In this document: positions 1-9,576 of the stretch, piece by piece
How positions within the stretch are numbered: the first letter of the stretch is position 1
Layout of the letters: every line of letters starts with the position of its first letter
Assembly (NCBI GenBank): GCA_963741845.1
Contig: CAVUJV010000024.1
Span: 611,351 to 675,350, forward strand
Origin: Roseiarcus sp963741845
Lineage (GTDB): Bacteria > Pseudomonadota > Alphaproteobacteria > Rhizobiales > Beijerinckiaceae
Reading direction: 5' to 3'
Length of the DNA: 64,000 nucleotides
Position numbers and translations under genes: made by a program
Notes under the pieces: generated by a model
Databases searched by the model: none
Told to the model about the DNA's origin: nothing
What the model saw: only the letters and a program-made list of their open reading frames with translations

Positions 1-918
1 CCCGATATGAGACGCTCCCCGAGGCCCTGCGCGAACTGAGGCCCGACGCGGTCTCGATCTGCGCCTACACCGAGCATCACGCGGCGATGGCGCTCGAAGC
101 GCTCGACGCCGGCGCGCATGTGTTCTGCGAGAAGCCGCTTGCCGAGACGCTCGAAGCGGCGGAGCGGGTCGTCGCCGCCGCCCGCGCGGCGAAGAAGGCG
201 TTGCTCGTCGGCTATATCCTGCGGGTCCATCCTTCCTGGGTTCGGTTCGTCGAGATCGGCCGGTCGCTCGGCAAGCCGCTCGTCATGCGCATGAACCTCA
301 ACCAGCAGTCGTCAGGCTCGTTCTGGGCCGTGCACAAGAAGCTGATGCGCTCGACTTCGCCGATCGTCGACTGCGGCGTGCACTATGTGGACGTCATGTG
401 CCAGGTCACGCGGGCGAAGCCTGTCGCCGTTCATGCGGTCGGCGCGCGTCTAACCGACGAGATCGCGCCCTCCATGTACAATTACGGCCACCTGCATATC
501 GCCTTCGACGACGGCTCGGTCGGCTGGTACGAGGCCGGATGGGGCCCGATGATGAGCGAGACCGCCTTCTTCGTGAAGGACATGATCGGGCCGAAGGGCA
601 GCGTCTCGATCGTGGCGAGCGAGACGGGCGAAGCGATGAAGTCGCAGGACCACAACGCCCATGCCAGGACGAGCGCCTTGCGCATCCATCATTCCGCGCT
701 CGACGCCCACGGGTCTTTCGTGAAGCCCGATGCGATCGAATTCGACCGCCGACGAGCCCGGCCACGACGAACTTTGCGAACGCGAGCAGCGGCTCTTCCT
801 CAAGGCGATCCGCGGCGAGGTCGACCTTGCGGAGCATCACGACGACGCGCTGAATTCGCTGCGCATCGTCTTCGCCGCCGATGAGAGCGTGCGGACCGGC
901 GAGGTCGTGAGGCTTTAA
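1..918 (+). pseudogene. Gfo/Idh/MocA-family NAD(P)-dependent oxidoreductase, 5'-truncated by window edge and frameshifted
   Basis: The frame is open from base 3. The stretch around bases 57-150 has the family's EKP motif (CEKPLAE), in which the Lys is the catalytic/cofactor-contacting residue of Gfo/Idh dehydrogenases. The C-terminal substrate-binding half follows (DCGVHYVDV, then GHLHIAFDDGSVGWYEAGWG). Near base 745-755 the coding signal jumps by one base: the first frame degenerates into Arg-rich sequence, while the +1 frame continues with a normal family C-terminus (DEPGHDELCEREQRLF to the TAA at 916-918). The break is either a 1-nt indel error or a recent mutation; there are no other stops. 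The substrate (a sugar, inositol or related polyol in this family) cannot be told. Confidence 0.8.
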
Positions 919-1726
919 GGGCGGCGCGCCCCTCGGCCGGCCATCCCGCCTCGCGGGGCTGACGAAAAGCGCGCGAAACGATGCTGTTTTCGGGTGAAAC
1001 CCGGCGGAATGAACGCCAATCGCGGTCATTTCGGCCCAAACGAATGCGAAAAGCGGTCCGAAAATCAGCCATTTCCTTCCGCGAATTCGGGGCTTTTCAA
1101 GGGGTTGCGCTGGCTTTTCCTTCCGGGCGCCGTCTCCTCGCGGCGGAAACGTGGCGAAAACACGCTCTTTTTCCGGTCGCCAGGCTTGCCGCCGGAAGTG
1201 TCGAGGAGCCGTTTCATAGCATTTCAGATAAGCGAATAGACCGGCTGAACAGAAACATACTATTCCATAATTCTGAATAAGGGAAGAATTTTCCCCAGGG
1301 CTGCTGCAGTCTCTGTTCGCGCAGAGCGCGCCGTGAAATCCGCCGCGTCACGGCCGGGCCTGTGCGTGCCGCCATGTGACAATTCGCTTCGTGCACAAAG
1401 TCAAAAAATGACCTAGCTTGCAAGAAAGTACTTATAATAACAATAGTTTACAATGCACGTTTACGGTTGTAATATGCCTTGACTCTCGCTCAGGCCTGAT
1501 TGAAGATCAAAATTGGATTGTGCTTAGGATTCAGTCTACACCGTTAACCAGGTGGGAGATTTTCGATGATTCGCATTCTTGCACAGGGCGCCGCCATTGC
1601 CGAAAGAGGCTGATCCCCGTCGGGCGGCGCCGTCTGTTCTGCGGCGAGGCCTCGACGGGAGCGGGGAGCGCCGCCCGCGGACGACGTTCCCGCGCGGAAC
1701 AGGCACTATTCTTGAAATTGAGAGAG
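919..1726. other. Gene-free stretch with an AT-rich patch and a possible 15-codon leader ORF
   Basis: I find no gene of normal size here. Bases about 1380-1550 are clearly AT-richer than the rest of the window (runs such as TTATAATAACAATAG at 1432-1446) and may hold the promoter of the downstream XRE gene. A 15-codon reading frame (1566-1613, starting MIRILAQG) has a good Shine-Dalgarno (GGGAGA at 1554-1559), but it has no visible homologue or regulatory hairpin, so I regard it only as a possible leader peptide. Confidence 0.5.
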
Positions 1727-2290
1727 ATGGCGGACCTATCAATGGTCAAAGTAACGACGCGACAGATCCATGCGGCGCGGACGCTCCTGGGCTGGTCGCA
1801 ATCCGACCTCGCGCAGCGCTCCGGGGTCGCGGAGGCCACTATGGAATCGCTTGAGGCCGAGGACGGCAACCTCGCGGCCGGCCCACGGCAGGCGGCCGTG
1901 AAGGCTCTCGAAGCCGCCGGCATCGAATTTATGGGCGGGGCGAAGCCCGGCGTCCGGATGAGGGCCGAAACCCGAATTTCCGATGAGGCGCTGCTGGCCG
2001 ATCTCGACGAGGATCAACTCTGGTTCGTTCGATGCGAGGTCAATCCGGTTTTCGCCACGGAACGGAGCCTCCGGAAGGCGCTGCTGTCGGCAAGGGACCT
2101 CGAGGAGAAGGGATACCTCGTCTCCTCGGTGCGGGATCTCCGGGACCGGGCGATTCGGCCCGCGCAGATGGCCCGGCTGCTTCCTCGCCTGGCCGAACCG
2201 GTGAAGCCCGCGGCAGTATCGGCGCAGGCGCTGATGGCGCGCCAGACGATGGCCGAGACGCCGCGGGTGCGGCTGAAGCGGAACGGATAA
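1727..2290 (+). CDS. XRE-type helix-turn-helix protein
   Basis: The product is about 187 aa. Residues about 6-60 form a Cro/CI-type HTH (RTLLGWSQSDLAQRSGVAEATMESLEAEDG), of the short version common in Hyphomicrobiales. In those proteins a single XRE domain with a LGWSQ.DLA motif is followed by AAG-I-F-like residues (here ALEAAGIEFMGGAKPGVRMR), normally ending at about 80-90 aa. This protein continues for about 100 more residues of unrecognised helical sequence (RSLRKALLSARDLEEKGYLVSSVRDLRDR). I chose the ATG at 1727; the ATG at 1742 is an equally possible start. The upstream in-frame extension to 1418 lacks coding character. The DNA target is unknown. The gene stops 4 bp before the end of the convergent yqjG-like gene. 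Confidence 0.75.
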   Translation: MADLSMVKVTTRQIHAARTLLGWSQSDLAQRSGVAEATMESLEAEDGNLAAGPRQAAVKALEAAGIEFMGGAKPGVRMRAETRISDEALLADLDEDQLWFVRCEVNPVFATERSLRKALLSARDLEEKGYLVSSVRDLRDRAIRPAQMARLLPRLAEPVKPAAVSAQALMARQTMAETPRVRLKRNG

Positions 2291-2294
2291 GGGC

Positions 2295-3263
2295 CTACGC
2301 GGACGGCGCCCAGATCAGCTCCGGGCCGAGCGGCACGATCTGCGTCGGGTTGAGCCGCTTGATCGCGTAATAGCCGCGCTTGATGTGGTCGAGGTTGAAC
2401 GTCTCGCGGAAAGCGGGAAGCGCGATCAGCCGTTCGAGATAGGCGCTTAAGCGCGGATAATCCTTGATGCGCCGCAGGTTGCACTTGAACTGCCCGTGAT
2501 AGGCCGCATCGAAGCGCGCGAGCGTCACGAAGAGCCGGACGTCGGATTCCGTCAGCCGGTCGCCGAAGAGCCAGGGGCCCGGCGCGCCGCCGAGCCGCGT
2601 CTCCAGCGCGTCGAGCTCTGCGAAGACCTCGTGAAAGGCCTCCTCGTAAGCCGCCTGCGTGGTCGCGAATCCGGCGCGATAGACGCCATTGTTGAGCGAG
2701 GGATAGATCTCGTCATTGAGCGCGTCGATCGCGCTCCGGAGGTCCTCGGGATAAAGATCGACCGACTCGTCGCCAAGCGCTCCGAAGCCCGAATTGAAGA
2801 TGCGCAGCACTTCGGACGATTCGTTGTTGACGATCGTCCGGCGCTCCTTGTCCCACAGGACCGGCACGGTCGCGCGCCCGGTGAAATGCGGATCGGCGCG
2901 CGTATAGATCTCGTGGAGATAGGTCGCGCCGTTGATCGGGTCCGCGCCCGTCGTTCCGGGATAGTCGCCGAAGCGCCAGCCCTCGTCGGACAGGGCCGGC
3001 TCCAGGATCGACACCGACACGACGTCTTCGAGCTTCTTGAGCTTGCGGGCGATCAGCGTGCGGGTCGCCCAGGGACAGATATAGGCCGCGTAGAGGTGAT
3101 AGCGGCCGGCCTCGGCGACGAAGCCGCCTTCGCCGGTCGGGCCGGGCTCGCCGTTCGTCGTGACCCAGTTGCGGAAGCTCGACGTCTGGCGGACGAAGCC
3201 GCCCTTGGCGTCGGTCGCCTGGACCGGCTGCCAGGCGTCCGTCCACTTGCCGTTCACGAGCAT
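2295..3263 (-). CDS. yqjG: Glutathionyl-hydroquinone reductase (YqjG/PcpF family)
   Basis: This cytosolic Xi-class glutathione transferase reduces glutathionyl-hydroquinones to hydroquinones plus glutathione disulfide. The 322-aa product has the diagnostic catalytic CPWA motif with Cys at residue 63 (YICPWATR), the same number as in E. coli YqjG. The thioredoxin-like N-domain (GRATVPVLWDKERRTIVNNES, the cis-Pro and Glu-Ser GSH-binding segment) is followed by the helical C-domain (WLFGDRLTESDVRLFVTLARFD, CNLRRIKDYPRLSAYL). I chose the ATG at 3263 (MLVNGKW...) because the family begins there; 25 further upstream codons are open but atypical. It is divergent from an FAD aromatic hydroxylase, the same pairing of activities as PcpF/PcpB in chlorophenol degradation, which suggests a shared role in quinone repair. 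Confidence 0.92.
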   Translation of the reverse strand: MLVNGKWTDAWQPVQATDAKGGFVRQTSSFRNWVTTNGEPGPTGEGGFVAEAGRYHLYAAYICPWATRTLIARKLKKLEDVVSVSILEPALSDEGWRFGDYPGTTGADPINGATYLHEIYTRADPHFTGRATVPVLWDKERRTIVNNESSEVLRIFNSGFGALGDESVDLYPEDLRSAIDALNDEIYPSLNNGVYRAGFATTQAAYEEAFHEVFAELDALETRLGGAPGPWLFGDRLTESDVRLFVTLARFDAAYHGQFKCNLRRIKDYPRLSAYLERLIALPAFRETFNLDHIKRGYYAIKRLNPTQIVPLGPELIWAPSA

Positions 3264-3620
3264 GGGTGGGTACTCCGATCTCAGCCCATCGCCGGAACGA
3301 GAGCGTTCAAACACTGAATTTGGCCGTCTTAGTCCCAAACCCAGGCGTGCGAAACGGCATAATTGGCGCGAAGGGCCCCTGCATCAGCGGCCTTCATCCG
3401 TTGCGACTCCGCGGACGTCGGTCGATCGGCCGACCGGCTTACAGCGCCTGCTCGGGTCGTCGCGCCGTGATCGACAAAGCCAAATCGCCGCGCTAGACGG
3501 TCGTTCGGCGCCTCGCCTGCAGTGGCAAAACCGTCGCTCATCTCCGTGCGAAATCACGGATAGGCGAAGGCGAGCCTGAGCAAAGCAGAATTGTCCGAGC
3601 GCCGGGGTGGGGGAATCCGT
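3264..3620. other. Divergent promoter region between yqjG and the FAD hydroxylase
   Basis: This is 357 bp between two divergent genes. No protein or RNA gene is evident. It must contain both promoters, but I see no convincing -35/-10, -24/-12 or operator palindrome. Confidence 0.4.
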
Positions 3621-5195
3621 TTGAGTCCAATCCTCATTGTCGGGGCGGGGCCGACCGGCCTCATGATTGCGATCGAGCTTCAGCGCCGCGGCGTACCCCA
3701 CATGCTGATCGACCAGCGGCCGTCGCCGCTGCTCTGGGATCGGGCGGCGGTCATCAAGTCCCGGTCGCTCGAGATCTTCGCCGCGCTCGGGCTTTCGGAC
3801 GAATTTGTCCGTCGAGGCAAGATCATTCGTGGAGTTGATTTCTACGGCCTCGGCTCCCGGAGGGCTTCCTTTCGGTTAGCCGACCTCGATACGCCGTTCC
3901 CGTTCACGCTGGGTCTTTCCGAAGGGGTCACCGAACAGATATTGACGCGCGAACTCGAACGGCTCGGGGGCGCCGTCGCGCGCGGCGTCGAATTCGTCGA
4001 TATGCAGGCGGACGATACGGCAGTCCGGGTTCGGATTCGCGAGGCGGGCGCCGATCGAACAATCGAGGCAGGCTTCGTCGTCGGCGCCGACGGACTCCAC
4101 AGCAAGACGCGGGACGCCGTCGGAATTCAATTCCCGGGACACGATTATGAGCGCCAATGGGGCGTGGTCGACGTGCGTATCGCCAATTGGCCATATGAGA
4201 CCGACGTGACCGCCGTGATGTTCGATCCGCCCTTGATTCCGGTCCCGATCGGCGGAGATGTCTGGCGGATCTACTTTCGCGGCGACCCAGCGGACACGTC
4301 GCACAAGGCCCGTGTCGAGCAATGCCTGGAGAGGCTTGCGCCCGGCGCAACGATTGCGAGTTCGGACGAGCCCCAGCTCTTCCATACGCACTTCAGGGTA
4401 GCGACGCGATTCCGCTCGGGGCGCGTTCTGCTCGCGGGCGATGCCGCCCACGCTTGCAGCCCGATCGAGGGTCACGGCATGAACGGCGGCATTCACGACG
4501 CCTACAATCTGGGATGGAAACTTGCGCTCGTCGCGACCGGCGAAGCGCCCGATTCCCTGTTGGACTCTTACGACGTCGAGCGGCGCGCGATCGCGAGTAT
4601 CGTCGGCTCCTCGGGCGATGACGCAGAGGCGAACGCTGTGAAGGGCGATCCCGCTGCAATCGAGGCGGCGGCCGAAAATCTGGCGACGGCGGAAGGCCAA
4701 TACAATGCCGCGCTCGGCGAATCCGAGCTTGGACTCGGCTACAAGGCAAGCCCGATCCTCGGGCCCGCCGGACCGCAAAGCCTGCCCGACCAGGTCACCG
4801 CGATTGGGTACAGGGTCGGAGACGTCGGTCCCCTTGTCGGCAACCGCGGCGCCGTTCGCCTGCAGGAACTCCTCGGCCACACCGGCCACACGCTGCTGCT
4901 GCTGGCCGGCGAAGCCAGCGCTTCAGATCTCGGCGAACAATTGGATTTGATGCGGCGGATCGCGGACAGACACCCCGCGCACGTCAAGCCGTTCGCGATC
5001 ACGCGAAACGCCGCGTCTGGACACTCTGACAGCCCGCCCCGGTTTGTTGACCCGACGGGAGAAGCCCATGCGAGGTTGGTCGTCGGCGAGGGGCCATGTC
5101 TTTGCCTCGTGCGGCCGGACGGACATCTGGGACTTCGAGTGACGCCGCCTGAAATATCCGCGGTCGAAGCGTATCTCGCGCGGATATTGCTTTAA
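3621..5195 (+). CDS. FAD-dependent aromatic hydroxylase (PheA/TfdB/PcpB-type flavoprotein monooxygenase)
   Basis: A single-component group A flavoprotein monooxygenase that would hydroxylate a phenol-like ring using NAD(P)H, FAD and O2. Visible motifs: the Rossmann FAD motif GAGPTGLMIAIELQRRG at residues about 8-24, the DG motif GADGLHSKTRD in mid-protein, and the GD motif VLLAGDAAHACSPIEGHGMNGG followed by DAYNLGWKLA. The C-terminal thioredoxin-like domain typical of phenol hydroxylases is present (ending AYLARILL). I preferred TTG 3621, with GGGGGA at 3609-3614, over TTG 3591; both are in frame. The natural substrate cannot be read from sequence. The neighbouring glutathionyl-hydroquinone reductase suggests a product that is prone to quinone formation. 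Confidence 0.87.
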   Translation: MSPILIVGAGPTGLMIAIELQRRGVPHMLIDQRPSPLLWDRAAVIKSRSLEIFAALGLSDEFVRRGKIIRGVDFYGLGSRRASFRLADLDTPFPFTLGLSEGVTEQILTRELERLGGAVARGVEFVDMQADDTAVRVRIREAGADRTIEAGFVVGADGLHSKTRDAVGIQFPGHDYERQWGVVDVRIANWPYETDVTAVMFDPPLIPVPIGGDVWRIYFRGDPADTSHKARVEQCLERLAPGATIASSDEPQLFHTHFRVATRFRSGRVLLAGDAAHACSPIEGHGMNGGIHDAYNLGWKLALVATGEAPDSLLDSYDVERRAIASIVGSSGDDAEANAVKGDPAAIEAAAENLATAEGQYNAALGESELGLGYKASPILGPAGPQSLPDQVTAIGYRVGDVGPLVGNRGAVRLQELLGHTGHTLLLLAGEASASDLGEQLDLMRRIADRHPAHVKPFAITRNAASGHSDSPPRFVDPTGEAHARLVVGEGPCLCLVRPDGHLGLRVTPPEISAVEAYLARILL

Positions 5196-5211
5196 GGCGG
5201 CTCGCCCGCCG

Positions 5212-7038
5212 TTATTCCGCCGCCTGGGCGGGCGCCGGCGTGTTGATCGGCACGCGAACGCTGTCGCCGAGCTTCTTGCGGGCGAGCGCGGCCTCGCCGC
5301 CGGTCGTCGCGTGATAGAGTTCGAGATTCTCGAACTCGTCGGCCTTCGGCGGCTCGATCGCGATGTCGCTGTAGGTCCAGCGATCGGGAGCGTCGAGAAC
5401 CTCCTTGAGGATGCGCCGGGTCTTCGAGAAGAAGCTCCAGTATTTCCACGCCTTCGTGACGATCTCGTACCCATAGCGGGGATAGAAGACGAGGGGCGAC
5501 TCGATCGGCAGGCTGTGCCGGCGGTCGCGGCGGTATTTCAGGCGGAAGGCGCCGCCTTCGAGCGGATGGACGCCCTCATGGTCGATCATGAGCTTGAACC
5601 ACAGCATCGTGCTCAGGATCTGCTTCGGCCGCCCGTTCTTGATCTGGGCGGCGCGCCTCAGAATCGTGCGGATGTGGTCGGGGTGGTAGAAGGTGTCCCA
5701 GGCCGCGCGGTACGCCTCTTCCCACTCCCGGTCCGACATCTTGCCGTGATGCGAGACGCGGTGGTTGAGGTCGTATTTGTTGATGTCGGGGTCCATCCAG
5801 ACCCCCTTGGCGAGCAGGGTCTTGTGGTCCTCGGAGCCCGGCAGCGGCGTCAGGAAGAAGAATTCGAGGATGTCGAGCGGCAGCTCGCGCTTGATGATCT
5901 CGATGTCGCGGACGATCGACTCCTTCGTGTCGGCCGGGAAGCCGAGGATGTAGCCCGCGAAGGTGATGGCGCCGTGCGAGCGCCATTTCTGCAGCATGAT
6001 GCGGTATTCGGTGATCTTGTTCTGCCGCTTCTTGGCCGCGATCAGGTTCTCGGGATTGATGTTCTCAAGCCCGATGAAGACGCGCTTGACGCCCGCCGCC
6101 GTCGCCTTCTCGATGAAATTCGGGATCTTGTGGCAGAGCGTGTCGACCTGGATCGTGAAGCCGACGTGGATGCCTTCCTTCTTCAGCTCGATCACGCGGT
6201 CGAGCAGGATCTCCCAGTCGCTGTTGCGGGCGAAATTGTCGTCGGTGATGAAGAACCGGTCGATGCCCTGCGCGACATTGGCGCGGATGATCTTTTCGAG
6301 ATCGTCGGGCGTGCGGAAGCGGCTCTTGCGGCCCTGCACGTTGATGATCGTGCAGAAGGAGCACTGATAGGGACACCCGCGCCCGAGGTCGATGCTGGAA
6401 TAGGTTCCGGAGGTGCGCACCACATGCTTGCGCGGCAGGATCGGCGCCGGCTCGCCGTTGAGCGAGGGCAGATTGTCCATGAAATTGTAAAGGGGCTTCA
6501 GCGTGCCGTTCCAGGCGTCGAGCAGCACCTCGTCGAGGCGGTGCTCCTCGGATTCGCCGGCGAAGAGCGAGACGCCCATCGCCTGCGCGTCCGTCAGTTC
6601 CGACGGCATCTCGGGCAGCATGGCGATGCAGCCGGACACATGGAAGCCGCCGATCGCGACCTGCACGCCCGCGGCGCGGAACTGGCGCGCGAGGTCAAAA
6701 GCGCGCGGATACTGATTCGACTGGACGCCGACGATGCCGATCAGCGCCCGGCCGCCGCGCCCCTTGATGTCGCGGATGATCCGGTCCGGGTGAACGCGCC
6801 GGTTGGTCTCGTCATAGGTCTCGATATGGAACTTCACCCCCTCGCCCAGCACGCCGCGATCCCGCGCGTCCTCGGCGAGGCTGTTCATGCAGGCCAGCGT
6901 GTTCGACGGCAGAGCCGACCGGAACCACTGGATGGGATAGCCGTCGTCGTCGTAATGCGTCGGCTTTACGAGGACGAAAGTGAAAATCGAATCTTGGGCA
7001 AGGGGATTCGACGCAGTCACGGCCGCATTGCTGGTCAT
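5212..7038 (-). CDS. B12-binding-domain radical SAM protein of unknown substrate
   Basis: The product is 608 aa. The N-terminal about 200 residues form a cobalamin-binding-like Rossmann domain (IVGVQSNQYPRAFDLARQF, then AIGGFHVSG). The radical SAM core follows with the cluster motif CxxxCxxC as CPYQCSFC near residue 224, and the usual downstream elements (FFITDDNFARN, VGFTIQVDT, RVFIGLENINPENL, AGYILGFPADT). The last about 200 residues form an uncharacterised helical C-domain. Members of this large class methylate unactivated carbons or carry out other SAM/B12 radical chemistry. It is not HpnP or BchE by any motif I can identify. It stands alone, convergent with the FAD hydroxylase (16 bp gap). 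The ATG start at 7038 is the only strong choice. Confidence 0.85.
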   Translation of the reverse strand: MTSNAAVTASNPLAQDSIFTFVLVKPTHYDDDGYPIQWFRSALPSNTLACMNSLAEDARDRGVLGEGVKFHIETYDETNRRVHPDRIIRDIKGRGGRALIGIVGVQSNQYPRAFDLARQFRAAGVQVAIGGFHVSGCIAMLPEMPSELTDAQAMGVSLFAGESEEHRLDEVLLDAWNGTLKPLYNFMDNLPSLNGEPAPILPRKHVVRTSGTYSSIDLGRGCPYQCSFCTIINVQGRKSRFRTPDDLEKIIRANVAQGIDRFFITDDNFARNSDWEILLDRVIELKKEGIHVGFTIQVDTLCHKIPNFIEKATAAGVKRVFIGLENINPENLIAAKKRQNKITEYRIMLQKWRSHGAITFAGYILGFPADTKESIVRDIEIIKRELPLDILEFFFLTPLPGSEDHKTLLAKGVWMDPDINKYDLNHRVSHHGKMSDREWEEAYRAAWDTFYHPDHIRTILRRAAQIKNGRPKQILSTMLWFKLMIDHEGVHPLEGGAFRLKYRRDRRHSLPIESPLVFYPRYGYEIVTKAWKYWSFFSKTRRILKEVLDAPDRWTYSDIAIEPPKADEFENLELYHATTGGEAALARKKLGDSVRVPINTPAPAQAAE

Positions 7039-7296
7039 GGCGTCCCGTCTGAGAATGGATAGTTCTCAGGGAAATACACGGGAAAAGCCTTTCCGGCAAA
7101 TCGAGCCCTCAGGGCGCGGTTATATTGGAGAGGACATAGAGCCGTTCGCGGAGCCAGAGAGACGCCCGACTTTCCGCCATTCGGCGTCCGGCGGCCCGGC
7201 GAAAATTTCCATTTTGCCGAAATCCGATCCGGCTTGCGGCCGGCTCAAATCTCCGGCCGCCGCCGGGGCGGGGACGCGACCGGGCGCCCGCGCGCC

Positions 7297-7923
7297 CTAC
7301 TCGATCCTGTCCGCGTTGACGAGCGACAGAAACTCGTTGCGGGTCTGGGGCTGGTCGCGGAATACGCCGAGCATCCGGCTGGTCACGAGGTCGGCGCCGC
7401 GCTTATGGACGCCGCGGCTGATCATGCAATGATGCTGGGCCTTGATGACCACGGCCACCCCTTGCGGCTTCAGGACCTCGTCGATCGTGTTGGCGATCTG
7501 GGCCGTCAGGCGCTCCTGGATCTGCAGGCGGCGGGCGAAGATCTCCACGAGCCGGGCGAGCTTGGAAATGCCGACGACCTTGCGGTCCGGCAGGTAGCCG
7601 ACCCAGGCGCGGCCGATGATCGGCGCGACATGGTGCTCGCAATGGCTCTCGAAAGTGACGCCGCGCAGCACGATCATCTCGTCGTAGCCTCCGACCTCGG
7701 TAAAGGTCTTGCGCAAAACCTCTTCCGGGTCTTCGTCATAGCCGGCGAAATATTCGCGATAGGCCTTGAGCAATCGGGTCGGGGTGTCGCGCAGGCCGTC
7801 GCGGGTGGGATCTTCGCCGATCCACTGTAAAACAGTGCGGAAAGCCGCCTGCGCTTCCGCGTCGCTGACCAACTTGCCGCCGCCGCCGGCCTCGCCGACG
7901 GCGCCCTCGAACTGGGCCGCCAT
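7297..7923 (-). CDS. folE: GTP cyclohydrolase I
   Basis: The enzyme converts GTP to 7,8-dihydroneopterin triphosphate, the first step of folate/pterin synthesis (cytosolic homodecamer). The 208-aa product has the zinc ligands Cys95 and His98 in ESHCEHHVAP and Cys166 in AQHHCMISRGV. It also has the family signatures VGYLPDRKVVGISKLARLVEIFARRLQIQE and the conserved ending RNEFLSLV. I start at ATG 7923 (MAAQFEG); the 26 upstream in-frame codons have no family similarity. It is monocistronic by position. Confidence 0.96.
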   Translation of the reverse strand: MAAQFEGAVGEAGGGGKLVSDAEAQAAFRTVLQWIGEDPTRDGLRDTPTRLLKAYREYFAGYDEDPEEVLRKTFTEVGGYDEMIVLRGVTFESHCEHHVAPIIGRAWVGYLPDRKVVGISKLARLVEIFARRLQIQERLTAQIANTIDEVLKPQGVAVVIKAQHHCMISRGVHKRGADLVTSRMLGVFRDQPQTRNEFLSLVNADRIE

Positions 7924-8108
7924 TCCCGTGATCCTCTTGCCCGCCGGGGCTATCCCCGGCTCGTCTCGGGCGACATGTAGTCGCTCGAGGCCATTTCTCA
8001 AAGCCCGGCCAGGCGCGGGCCTCGGGAAGCATGGACTTCCGCCGCGCTCGCCCGCTAAGGGTCAGGCTCCAGGCCGGCGGAACGCCGGCGCTTCGAGCCG
8101 AATGAGTC

Positions 8109-8606
8109 ATGGAGAAATGGCGCCAGGGAGGCCTCGTCGTTCACGAAGCGGCTCTCGACGACCTCGATGCGATCGCCGCGCTCGAAGCCGCTTCCTTCCC
8201 CGAGGATCGCGTTTCGCGCCGGTCCTTCCGCTATTTTCTGAAAAAACCCGAGCGGCCGGTGATCGCCGCGACGATCGACGGCGAACTCGCCGGTTATGTG
8301 CTTCTCGCGCTGCGCAAGGGGGCGCGGGCGGTCCGCATCTACTCCATCGCGGTCGATTCCCGCTTCGCCCGGCGCGGCGTCGGCGCCGCGCTCATGCGCG
8401 CCACGGAAGCCTTCGCCCGCGCGCATGGCCGCACGGCGATCACGCTCGAAGTCCGATACGACAACGCCCCGGCCATCGCGCTCTACGAGAAGTCCGGCTT
8501 CCGGCATTTCGGGGAGCACGAGGACTATTATTCCGACGGCGCCACGGCCCTGCGCTACGAGAAGGTCGTCGATCCCCGCCCGGCGGCCGCCCTGCGAAGC
8601 GGCTAA
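8109..8606 (+). CDS. GNAT-family N-acetyltransferase, RimI-like
   Basis: The product is 165 aa with one GNAT fold. The acetyl-CoA pyrophosphate-binding loop is RRGVGAALMRA (the Q/R-x-x-G-x-G/A motif), preceded by the beta-4 strand VRIYSIAVDSRF. It is followed by the RimI-like tail ITLEVRYDNAPAIALYEKSGFRHFGEHEDYYSDG. This most resembles the RimI branch (protein N-terminal Ala acetylation). However, the substrate of stand-alone GNATs in Alphaproteobacteria is uncertain, so no gene symbol is given. It ends 60 bp upstream of cysD on the same strand. Confidence 0.85.
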   Translation: MEKWRQGGLVVHEAALDDLDAIAALEAASFPEDRVSRRSFRYFLKKPERPVIAATIDGELAGYVLLALRKGARAVRIYSIAVDSRFARRGVGAALMRATEAFARAHGRTAITLEVRYDNAPAIALYEKSGFRHFGEHEDYYSDGATALRYEKVVDPRPAAALRSG

Positions 8607-8666
8607 CGGGAGGTTGCCTTGCCCGGCGAAGCCGCCTAGAAGCCCGCTCTCCCCCGGAAATTGTCA

Positions 8667-9576
8667 ATGCCCAACTCCTTGCCCCCCCACCTCAGACGCC
8701 TCGAAGCCGAATCAATCCACATCATGCGTGAGGTTGTCGCTGAGACGCGCAATCCAGTCATGTTGTATTCGATCGGCAAAGATTTCGAGCGTCATGCTGC
8801 ATGTGGCGATGAAGGCCTTCCATCCGGCGAAGCCGCCTTTCCCGCTGCTCCATGTCGATACGACCTGGAAGTTCCGGGAGATGATCGCCTTCCGCGACGG
8901 AACGGCGAAGCGCCTCGGGCTCGACCTCAAGGTGCATATCAATCAGGACGGGGTGCGGCGGGGCGTCTCTCCGGTCGCCTCGGGCTCGCAGGTCCATACG
9001 CAGGTGATGAAGACCGAGGCGCTGCGGCAGGCGCTCGATCTCGGCCGGTACGACGCCGCTTTCGGCGGCGCGCGGCGCGACGAGGAGAAGAGCCGCGCCA
9101 AGGAGCGCATCTTCTCTCACCGCTCCGCCGCGCACGCCTGGGACCCGCGCAACCAGCGTCCGGAGCTCTGGCGGCTCTTCAACACGCGCATCCGCGAGGG
9201 CGAGTCGATGCGGGTGTTCCCGCTGTCGAACTGGACCGAACTCGACGTGTGGGAATATATCCGCGCTGAAAACATTCCCGTCGTGCCGCTCTATTTCGCG
9301 AAGGCGCGCCCGGTCGTCGAGCGGTCCGGCGCGCTCATCATGGTGGACGACGACCGCCTGCCCCTGGACCCCGGCGAGACGCCGCGGATGATGCGCGTGC
9401 GCTTCCGCACCCTCGGCTGCTATCCGCTGACCGGCGCCATCGAATCCGATGCGGAGACGCTCGACGACATCATCGACGAGATGCGCGCCTCCACGACCTC
9501 CGAACGGCAGGGCCGCCTCATCGACACGGACGAGGCGGGCTCGATGGAGAAGAAGAAGCGCGAGGGCTATTTCTGA
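8667..9576 (+). pseudogene. cysD: Sulfate adenylyltransferase subunit 2, interrupted by a 1-nt insertion
   Basis: CysD with CysN forms APS from ATP and sulfate in assimilatory sulfate reduction. From ATG 8667 the frame reads a normal N-terminus (HLRRLEAESIHIMREV) up to the PP-loop (MLYSIGKD), then fails. One base on, the frame continues normally (VMLHVAMKAFHPAKPPFPLLHVDTTWKF) to the end. Removing one T from the TTT at 8783-8785 restores the expected motif IGKDSSVML exactly, and a 302-aa protein of normal length. Downstream motifs are intact (AFGGARRDEEKSRAKER, PLSNWTELDVWEYI, RFRTLGCYPLTGA). The TGA overlaps the cysN ATG (TGATG), the usual coupling. A single extra T in a gene needed for sulfate assimilation looks like sequencing error. 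Confidence 0.9.

Noticed and set aside
5311..7062. Long plus-strand open frame (583 codons) opposite the radical SAM gene
   Set aside because: Antisense shadow typical of high-GC DNA; the minus-strand product has clear motifs.
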